Below are positions 15,490 through 21,012 of a stretch of DNA of 21,012 nucleotides, piece by piece. Numbering within the stretch: the first letter of the stretch is position 1; each line of letters starts with the position of its first letter. The notes beneath the pieces were generated by a model. That model worked only from the letters and a program-made list of their open reading frames with translations. It was not told where the DNA came from and did no database searches. A program made the translations under genes and the position numbers. Source of the stretch: UBA2979 sp963694535 (GTDB taxonomy: Bacteria; Chloroflexota; Dehalococcoidia; UBA2979); assembly GCA_963694535.1 (NCBI GenBank), contig CAVODE010000027.1:1-21012 (forward strand), written 5' to 3'.

Positions 15490-16258
15490 TAGTCAGACTC
15501 ACCTTTTGATGGTTAAAAAGATTATTCTTTGAGCTTAGCAAAGTATGAACAAGTATTGCAGTATTCAAATAGAGTAAACATGTTTCAAAGTTAGCTATCT
15601 AATCCATGTCCAATTGCCATGATATTTCTCAGAAATAGGAAAAAGAGGCTTGTGCTTCTCTTTTGAGAGTTCTTTTAATTCGGTGCTAAATTTGTCTTAG
15701 TGGGAAGCGTCCAAGCGCTCTGAGAACCCGTACAGAGCGATGTTTTTGCTGTAAATAGTAAAAAATAGAGGATTGTTGGTTCGGCCGCGATCGGCACTTA
15801 GATAAGTATTTGACGAAATTTAGGAGGAGATCAGGTTTAAGTCCTGGAGGACGTGAGCGCCGCGTAAGAATATTGTTTGTTTTGCGATAGAAAAAATACT
15901 AGCCACAGCAGCTAATCAGGGAAAAGTGATCAATAAGAGGTCCTCAATAAACAATTGAATCTTTAGGATGGAGAAAATTATAGAATAGTGTTAGTAAGGG
16001 TCTTTACCTTTTAAATAGGAAGATATAATAGAGTAGATGATATATTTATACGATGAAAAGTAAAATAATACTGTATATACAAAGAGAATTGGTTTAAGAA
16101 TTTATAAATCTGGGCAGTTTGATGACTCCTAAATAGTGGTTGTACATGTTTATTGAATTTGGTAGTTAGAATGTCGATTTACTCGATCATGTTATGTACA
16201 GCTCGAACTGTTATATTATCGGAAGCCACGAGTTAAATTAGATAGATAGGCCCAGAGA
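15490..16258. other. Gene-free AT-rich stretch of 769 bp
   Basis: No open frame of useful length or recognisable coding pattern is seen on either strand. The stretch separates two divergently read flavoenzyme genes, so it holds both promoters. Bases about 15780-15870 are richer in G and C than the rest, and 15950-16210 is very AT-rich. An AT-rich 8-bp inverted repeat lies at 15641-15664 (AAAAGAGG / TCTCTTTT). A terminator-like hairpin lies at 15716-15747. I cannot name an RNA family here. Confidence 0.8.
15716..15747 (+). terminator. Orphan intrinsic-terminator-like hairpin
   Basis: CGCTCTG and CAGAGCG form a perfect 7-bp, GC-rich stem around a 10-nt loop, followed on the plus strand by ATG and then TTTTT. 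This is the form of a Rho-independent terminator, yet no rightward gene precedes it: the nearest gene (ending at 15489) reads left. It may mark the 3' end of a small RNA or a leader. Confidence 0.45.
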
Positions 16259-17761
16259 ATGACTACTACAATTGCCTCCACAGAGATAAATCAGACAAAG
16301 ATGGAAGAGTTTGATGTACTGGTCGTAGGTGCTGGGGTTGCTGGAGTAGGTGGTGCATATCACCTTAGTAAGCAGCGTGCTGATTCGAGTTTTGTGGTCC
16401 TCGAGAGCCAGGATCATTTTGGAGGCACATGGTGGTCTCATAATTATCCAGGTATTCGGTCAGATAGTGATCTGCATACATATGGTTATCGATTTAAGCC
16501 ATGGACTGGTCCGCCGATTGCGACCGCCGAGGAAATTCTTAAGTACATGGGTGAAGTCATTGACGACAATGACCTCAGTAGCCATATTCGGTACAACCAT
16601 AAAATCACGTCTGCAAAATGGTCGAGTGAAGAGAATAAATGGTTTATTGAGGCTACTAAAACAGACACTGGAGAAACTCAGTATTTTTCAGTAAATTTTC
16701 TGTGGATGTGCCAAGGCTACTACCGCCATTCGGAGGGTTATACGCCTGAGTGGCCAGGAATGAGTGAGTATCAGGGACAGATTGTGCATACAGAGACTTG
16801 GCCCAAGGATTTGGACTATGTCGATAAGAAAGTTATCGTAATTGGGTCTGGTGCGTCCTCAGCAACACTCGTACCTGCGATTGCAGATAGGTGTGAGCAT
16901 GTAACTTTAGTTCAACGTTCGCCAATCTACTATGGCACTGGTCGAAATCGTGATGACTTGGCAGAAACACTACGTGAGCTCGAAGTAGATGATGACTGGG
17001 TTCATGAAATTGTGCGACGTAAGATACTTCGTGATACTTCAATTTTCTTCAAACGCACGTTTGAAGAACCTGAAGAGGTAAAAGAAGAACTTCTAGGCGG
17101 CATCAGAAATATCCTTGGCCCTGATTACGATATAGATACACACTTTACGCCCGATTATCGACCATGGCGTCAGCGAGTCGCATTTGTTCCCGACGGAGAT
17201 TTTTTTCAGAGTATTAAGGCGGGCCATGTTTCTGTGCTGACCGATGAGATTGAAACATTTACGGAGAATGGAGTGCTTTTGAAATCTGGAGCTGTTCTCG
17301 AAGCCGATATTGTCGTTGCTGCTACAGGTTTTAATATGAATATACTGGGTGATATTAATTTTTCAATTGATGAAGCACCTCTTGTTTTATCCGACACTGT
17401 TACCTACCGAGGAATGATGTTTACGGGCGTTCCAAACTTACTTTGGGTATTTGGTTACTTCCGCGGGAGCTGGACCCTGCGCTCAGATTTACTGTCAGAT
17501 TTTGTATGTCGTTTATTGACGCATATGGACGGTAAAGCTGCCAAGCGAGTTGATGTGACACTCCGGCCTGAGGATGAGGATATGGAACTTTTGCCTTGGC
17601 AAGATCCGGAAAGCTTTAATCCGAGCTATCTGACGCGAGCATTGCCTTTTCTCCCAAAAAGCGGAGCGAAACCTGAATGGCATCATTCTCAAGATTATTG
17701 GGAAGACAAGGATGAGATTCCTAGCGTCGACTTGGATGGTTTGGAATTCGTGTATAGCTAG
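16259..17761 (+). CDS. Flavin-containing / Baeyer-Villiger-type monooxygenase
   Basis: A 500-residue flavoprotein of the FMO/BVMO group, which uses FAD, NADPH and O2 to insert oxygen into ketones or oxidise heteroatoms. FAD motif VVGAGVAGVGG (22-32), GGTWWSHNYPGIRSD (55-69, the BVMO-type GGTW...YPG), NADPH motif VIGSGASSAT (194-203) and the late ATGF motif are all present. The BVMO fingerprint F-x-G-x3-H-x3-W-P is seen as YQGQIVHTETWP (171-182), with Tyr in the first place. Length fits the family. The ribosome site before ATG 16259 is weak (CCCAGAGA); M15 is an alternative start. It follows the long gene-free stretch and is probably transcribed alone. A ketone oxygenase role is likely but the substrate is unknown. 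Confidence 0.9.
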   Translation: MTTTIASTEINQTKMEEFDVLVVGAGVAGVGGAYHLSKQRADSSFVVLESQDHFGGTWWSHNYPGIRSDSDLHTYGYRFKPWTGPPIATAEEILKYMGEVIDDNDLSSHIRYNHKITSAKWSSEENKWFIEATKTDTGETQYFSVNFLWMCQGYYRHSEGYTPEWPGMSEYQGQIVHTETWPKDLDYVDKKVIVIGSGASSATLVPAIADRCEHVTLVQRSPIYYGTGRNRDDLAETLRELEVDDDWVHEIVRRKILRDTSIFFKRTFEEPEEVKEELLGGIRNILGPDYDIDTHFTPDYRPWRQRVAFVPDGDFFQSIKAGHVSVLTDEIETFTENGVLLKSGAVLEADIVVAATGFNMNILGDINFSIDEAPLVLSDTVTYRGMMFTGVPNLLWVFGYFRGSWTLRSDLLSDFVCRLLTHMDGKAAKRVDVTLRPEDEDMELLPWQDPESFNPSYLTRALPFLPKSGAKPEWHHSQDYWEDKDEIPSVDLDGLEFVYS

Positions 17762-17785
17762 CGATAGATTTGTTCTAGTGAAATT

Positions 17786-17800
17786 ATTTTTAGGAAAAAT
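17786..17800. terminator. AT-only hairpin after the monooxygenase gene
   Basis: ATTTTT-AGG-AAAAAT is a perfect inverted repeat 25 bases after the stop codon. A stem without GC is weak, so a terminator role is doubtful. A CACTAGTG palindrome lies further down at 17849-17856. Confidence 0.25.
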
Positions 17801-17903
17801 CCGAGCTATTGTGAATTAACTTGCTTAGACTCGGGGCGAAGCAGCTCGCACTAGTGCTAGTGTAAGCAGACGACGTATTGCCTGTTTTTCCAGGAGATTT
17901 CAG

Positions 17904-18824
17904 ATGATTTCACCAACTCTGTTCCGAGAATTGTCAAGATTTGATGCGCAACTCACTGTCGATGACAATAATAAAATCGGTGAAGGTTGGGGGTCTGTCG
18001 CATACAGGATGAAATCAGTTGCCAATGACTGGGTAGTCAGAATTCCGAAATACCCAAATGCTCCTTTTGTAGGTGGAGACCTGAGACGAGAAGCGTCAAT
18101 CGTAAGAAATATTCAAGGATCAAACCTTCCAGTCAGCGATGAAATATTTGTTATTGAAGATAGCAGCGGGCAATTAATTGCAGCAATTCACAAATACATT
18201 TATGGGAACCCCTCTAACAGGTTTGCAATTCATGGGAGAAATAATCGCATGAAGTTGGCAGACCAAATTGGATGTTTTCTCTCGACACTACACCAAATTC
18301 CCTTGACTCCGGAGTTGGAAAAATCCGTTCCACATATTGACTTGTGGACTGATAGATATGTTGATCTAATTGAACGATCATTACCTAAATTATCACTGAG
18401 GAGTCGAGACTGGCTGAGAGAGGTGTCTAATGAATTTCAGCGAGAGGTGAGTTCACATAAAATCTCTGAGACACTTCTTCATGGTGATCTCTCAGCTGAG
18501 CATATTCTTGTCGATGATGACATTAACATTTCAGGCGTAATAGATTTTGGTGATGCGATGATCGCTGATCCAGCTCTTGATCTTGCAGGAGTCCGTTGGG
18601 CTTATGGAGAGAGACTGCTAGCTCAGGTATTGAAGACATACATTGGCAATGGGTGTGCTGTGGACGATGATTTTTTGAAGCGTGTTGAGTTTTATTGGAA
18701 AATGGTACCTCTTTATTTGATAGCTGACGGCGAAATTTTTAATGATGGTCAGGACTTCACCGATGGAATGAGACAGTTATCATCTCGTGTAGCGGCTGAC
18801 TCCAGAAAAAAGAGAAAGAAGTAA
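17904..18824 (+). CDS. APH-like phosphotransferase (protein-kinase-like fold)
   Basis: A 306-residue small-molecule kinase of the aminoglycoside phosphotransferase-like family. It has a Gly-rich loop GEGWGS (26-31), a WVVRIPK strand (43-49), the catalytic-loop motif LLHGDLSAEHILVD (191-204, with D195 as catalytic base) and VIDFGDA (212-218, with D214 as Mg ligand), followed by DPALDLAGV. The residue usually Asn in H-x-D-x4-N is His (H200), as also known in some family members. APH-like proteins phosphorylate antibiotics, choline, homoserine, sugars and others, so a resistance role should not be assumed. The C-terminus ends in a basic RKKRKK tail. The start has AGGAGA upstream. The rhodanese gene starts 9 bp after the stop, which implies one transcript. 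Confidence 0.85.
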   Translation: MISPTLFRELSRFDAQLTVDDNNKIGEGWGSVAYRMKSVANDWVVRIPKYPNAPFVGGDLRREASIVRNIQGSNLPVSDEIFVIEDSSGQLIAAIHKYIYGNPSNRFAIHGRNNRMKLADQIGCFLSTLHQIPLTPELEKSVPHIDLWTDRYVDLIERSLPKLSLRSRDWLREVSNEFQREVSSHKISETLLHGDLSAEHILVDDDINISGVIDFGDAMIADPALDLAGVRWAYGERLLAQVLKTYIGNGCAVDDDFLKRVEFYWKMVPLYLIADGEIFNDGQDFTDGMRQLSSRVAADSRKKRKK

Positions 18825-18833
18825 GGTGAAATT

Positions 18834-19709
18834 ATGGGTAATCAGGAATCAGATTTTTTAGTGTCGACTGACTGGCTAGATGACCGCTTGCAAGATTCAA
18901 ATTTAAGAGTATTTGATTGCACCACCATTCTAAAACCTGATGAGAGTGGCAAACTGACGGCAGAGTCAGGGTTGTTTGACTGGCAGCAAGGACATATTGA
19001 ATCAAGTAATTACATTGATTTACTGAATAACTTATCGATAAAAGAACATAGATTTAGATTTATGTGCCCTCCCTTAGATCAAGTGCATAAGACGTTTGCG
19101 AACTACGGAATAAGTGATGATTCCGAGGTAATCTTGTACGATCGCTCAGGCAACAGTTGGGCAGCACGTATTTGGTGGATGCTGCGCAGCATAGGGTTTG
19201 ACTCAGCCAAAATACTCAATGGTGGCTACCGAAAATGGAGGCTTGAAGGTCGGCCTGTTACGAAATTTTCCGACTCATACGCATCTGGAAGTCTCTCATT
19301 TATTCCACGCCCCGAATTGTTTGTTGACCTGGACATTGTTTTACAGGCCGTTGATGAAGAATCTACCTGCTTAGTTAATGCGTTGCATGAAGACCAGCAT
19401 CTTGGCCGTGATGGCGGTCGTACCTATGGTCGCCCGGGTCACATTCCTACCAGTATCAATATACCTGCCAATGCAATGATCAACAGTCAGACCCATGAGT
19501 ACCTTGCGCTTGAAGAACTTCAACTGATAATGAACCAAAAAATTCCGACTGATTCTTCTCAAATTATCACCTACTGTGGTGGCGGTATTGCGGCCAGTAA
19601 CGACGCATTCGTGCTCAGCATGCTGGGTCACCAAAACGTGGCCATATATGACGCATCCTTATCGGAATGGGCTACCGATGAAACTTTACCTATGGTCGAG
19701 ACTATTTAG
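18834..19709 (+). CDS. Two-domain rhodanese-like sulfurtransferase
   Basis: A 291-residue tandem rhodanese of the thiosulfate / 3-mercaptopyruvate sulfurtransferase type, which moves sulfane sulfur through a persulfide on cysteine. The N-terminal domain (about 8-140) has LRVFDCTTIL, VILYDRSGNSWAARIWWMLR and LNGGYRKW, without a catalytic Cys in the loop, as normal for this group. The C-terminal domain (about 160-288) has GRPGHIPTSINIPA and the active loop YCGGGIAAS with C248 as catalytic residue. The CGGG loop is nearer to the CG-x-G-x-T mercaptopyruvate type than to the CRKG type, but the usual Thr is Ala. Cytosolic; no signal peptide. The start has AAGGTGA. It lies 9 bp after the APH-like kinase gene, and convergent with the metal transporter. 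Confidence 0.92.
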   Translation: MGNQESDFLVSTDWLDDRLQDSNLRVFDCTTILKPDESGKLTAESGLFDWQQGHIESSNYIDLLNNLSIKEHRFRFMCPPLDQVHKTFANYGISDDSEVILYDRSGNSWAARIWWMLRSIGFDSAKILNGGYRKWRLEGRPVTKFSDSYASGSLSFIPRPELFVDLDIVLQAVDEESTCLVNALHEDQHLGRDGGRTYGRPGHIPTSINIPANAMINSQTHEYLALEELQLIMNQKIPTDSSQIITYCGGGIAASNDAFVLSMLGHQNVAIYDASLSEWATDETLPMVETI

Positions 19710-19744
19710 CTTTAATTGCGCGGTGGAGACTTGCTATCCAGGTC

Positions 19745-20524
19745 TTAGAATGGGAGCAGTGATGTGCCATACGCGATATCAGACATTAGTGCGAGCCCGA
19801 ATATGATACTTATAGTTCCCGCGATGCCCGTAACGCTGGTATAGAGTTTTTTGCTGGATCCTGTCAGAGCGAAGGGTATTCCAAGCAATAGTGTGATAAG
19901 AGACATTGACAATACGGTTCCTATTCCAAACAGAACGAGGTACAACACTCCAATCCAAAATGATGAAATTGTAGGGAGTAAGGCCAGCATCACGGCGGCA
20001 CTACCGGCTAGGCCGTGTACCATGCCGATCACAAAAGATTTAACTCGAAATACTGGCTTACCGAAATGAAGAAAGCCGTGATCAGCTTTTTCATGTGGGT
20101 CTTCCATAGGATCGTGAGTCGCATGAATGTGCACATGGTGCCCATCGTCGTGATCGTGTTCGTGGGCATGTAACTGGCTTTTCCGAAGGTTCCAGTACAC
20201 CTGAAGCCCTAAGAAAACAAGCATTATCCCGACGCCAAATTCAAAAACATGTTCTACTTGCTCATATTGGTCAAGTAAGACTTCTTTGAACAGGAGGATT
20301 AATATTCCAATGACTAACAACGGGGTGGTATGACCAATTCCCCATGAGGCTCCGATCCACAAACCTCGTCGGATATTTTTTGAGTCATTAACTATCGTGG
20401 CAACGGCAACTACATGATCCGCATCTGTGGCATGTTTAAGACCGAGTAAAAACCCAAGAATTATTGCTGCTGCTAAACCATATTCAGATTCCATACGTCG
20501 CCCCAAAAAATAGCTAATGACCAT
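19745..20524 (-). CDS. Nickel/cobalt transporter, NiCoT / UreH-like family
   Basis: A 259-residue inner-membrane protein with about six to seven hydrophobic helices. LGLKHATDADHVVAVATIVN (28-47) contains the H-x4-D-H metal signature (H31, D36, H37) of Ni/Co permeases. SWGIGHTTPLLVIG (60-73) and VIGMVHGLAGSAAV (165-178) match the other conserved histidine-containing helices of the UreH-like branch. A cytoplasm- or periplasm-facing loop at about 119-150 is packed with His, Asp and Glu, the usual metal-gathering loop. The start at M1 has no ribosome site; M11 (20494), preceded by a GGGG run, is an alternative that shortens the protein to 249 residues. The gene is alone on its strand, with direct repeats just upstream that may control it. 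Which metal is carried is not decided by sequence. Confidence 0.85.
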   Translation of the reverse strand: MVISYFLGRRMESEYGLAAAIILGFLLGLKHATDADHVVAVATIVNDSKNIRRGLWIGASWGIGHTTPLLVIGILILLFKEVLLDQYEQVEHVFEFGVGIMLVFLGLQVYWNLRKSQLHAHEHDHDDGHHVHIHATHDPMEDPHEKADHGFLHFGKPVFRVKSFVIGMVHGLAGSAAVMLALLPTISSFWIGVLYLVLFGIGTVLSMSLITLLLGIPFALTGSSKKLYTSVTGIAGTISIIFGLALMSDIAYGTSLLPF

Positions 20525-20558
20525 GTTACTACTGAACAGTTCAACAGAGTTTAAGTTT

Positions 20559-20585
20559 TTTCTTAAGAGCTTTGTATTTCTTAAG
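20559..20585. repeat. Direct repeat TTTCTTAAG x 2 upstream of the metal transporter
   Basis: TTTCTTAAG occurs at 20559-20567 and again at 20577-20585, exactly 18 bp apart, with a further TTAAG at 20551-20555. The copies lie 35-61 bases upstream of the Ni/Co transporter start. Repeats this close to a metal-transport gene may be operator half-sites. AT-rich chance similarity is the alternative. Confidence 0.35.
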
Positions 20586-20700
20586 CGTATGTCAGATTCT
20601 TAGATAGTATTTATTGAAACCTTAGAATTTTCTTATTTTTCTCACGTAAATTTATTAAAGATCGATTGGTGATCTGTGAACTTCAGAGATTCGCCATAAG

Positions 20701-20727
20701 CCAAGAACAGCTAGTTCAAGTTCTTGG
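20701..20727. promoter_or_regulatory. Inverted repeat upstream of the secreted-protein gene
   Basis: CCAAGAAC and GTTCTTGG form a perfect 8-bp inverted repeat around 11 bases, extendable by a G-T and an A-T pair. It ends 33 bases before the ATG at 20761. It may be a 5'-leader hairpin or a dimer operator. No T-run follows, so a terminator is less likely. Confidence 0.45.
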
Positions 20728-20760
20728 TTAATCAAATAGAATTAGTAAAGGAAGTGAATT

Positions 20761-21012
20761 ATGAAAAGTGTAACTACCGTAAATATGGTGACTGTGGCCC
20801 TTTTGGGAATGGTGGTATTAATCGCTGCCGGATTATTTTTTAATGCGCCTGGAGCCGTCTTAGCAGAAGGCCCGAATCCAGGAGGATCGACTGGTAAGCG
20901 CGGAATGGTGAAGGCAGGCATTGAGACACGGATAGCCTCGGCTGTAGAATCCGGAAAACTCACTCAGGCTGAAGCTGACGTCAAACTCGAGCAACTAACT
21001 AACGGTGATTTT
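20761..21012 (+). CDS. Secreted or periplasmic small-repeat protein, 3' end outside window
   Basis: Eighty-four residues are visible before the window ends without a stop. ATG follows AAAGGAAG at good spacing. Residues 1-35 are a signal peptide: K2, then a hydrophobic core (VALLGMVVLIAAGLFF), and a likely cleavage after VLA before EGPNPGG. After a Gly/Pro linker comes a helical part, GIETRIASAVESGKLTQAEA followed by DVKLEQL. A-x-x-x-G-K-L-T-x-x-E-A-D repeats of this kind occur in exported proteins of Chloroflexota and relatives, often as several copies. The function is unknown. An inverted repeat sits in its leader. Confidence 0.75.
   Translation, partial: MKSVTTVNMVTVALLGMVVLIAAGLFFNAPGAVLAEGPNPGGSTGKRGMVKAGIETRIASAVESGKLTQAEADVKLEQLTNGDF

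Noticed and set aside
15831..15847. tRNA T-arm-like sequence (TCAGG-TTTAAGT-CCTGG)
   Set aside because: The loop lacks the conserved C, and no matching acceptor stem, D-arm or anticodon arm is found around it.
17904..18824. Antibiotic-resistance gene call for the APH-like kinase
   Set aside because: The family fold is shared by many metabolic kinases, and nothing nearby (mobile element, other resistance genes) supports resistance.
20742..20963. 73-residue minus-strand frame at the right edge
   Set aside because: It is antisense to a plus-strand gene that has a ribosome site and signal peptide but no stop within the window.

Overview
This is a bacterial chromosomal window of moderate GC (mid-40s percent by eye), densely packed with genes. 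It has no rRNA, tRNA, IS element, phage gene or CRISPR array that I can see. Its genes belong to families known to be expanded in uncultured marine Chloroflexota of the SAR202 / Dehalococcoidia-related group: class III (CaiB/BaiF) CoA-transferases, luciferase-like and Baeyer-Villiger-type flavin monooxygenases, a PhyH-type dioxygenase, SDR dehydrogenases, an MFS carboxylate-type transporter, and small exported proteins with A/G/Q-rich helices. That lineage is an inference from gene content. No marker gene is present to confirm it.

Layout. Bases 1-970 hold the 3' part of a CaiB-type gene. Bases 1113-4955 read leftward as LLM oxidoreductase, a second CaiB-type gene of the same subfamily (25 bp apart, probably one operon), then a lipid-anchored HExxH metallopeptidase on a repetitive Thr/Ala/Gln stalk. 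Bases 5150-8443 read rightward as four separately spaced genes: FKBP prolyl isomerase, PhyH dioxygenase, His-rich lipoprotein, and a protein with a CGNR-like zinc ribbon. Bases 8440-10885 read leftward as an MFS transporter followed by an extended SDR. Divergent from it, 11051-14361 carries a two-domain CaiB fusion and a classical SDR. Bases 14383-15489 read leftward as a DAO-type flavin oxidase. Next comes a 769-bp AT-rich gene-free stretch, then a Baeyer-Villiger-type monooxygenase (16259-17761), an APH-like kinase plus rhodanese pair (17904-19709), a leftward Ni/Co transporter of the NiCoT/UreH type (19745-20524), and the start of a secreted protein running off the right end.

How the parts may work together. 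The MFS/SDR and CaiB-fusion/SDR genes share one 165-bp divergent promoter region. They look like a module for import, CoA activation and oxidation of an organic acid. The LLM, PhyH and BVMO-type enzymes, the DAO oxidase and the three CaiB-type proteins together suggest oxidative breakdown of complex or recalcitrant organic molecules followed by CoA-thioester chemistry. Substrates cannot be read from the sequence.

The most unusual points are: a CaiB-type architecture with the order of its halves swapped; a double CaiB protein whose first unit has Gln where the catalytic Asp is expected; a lipoprotein metallopeptidase on a 24-unit tetrapeptide stalk; a zinc-ribbon protein with an unrecognised N-terminal region; and an orphan terminator-like hairpin in the large gene-free stretch.
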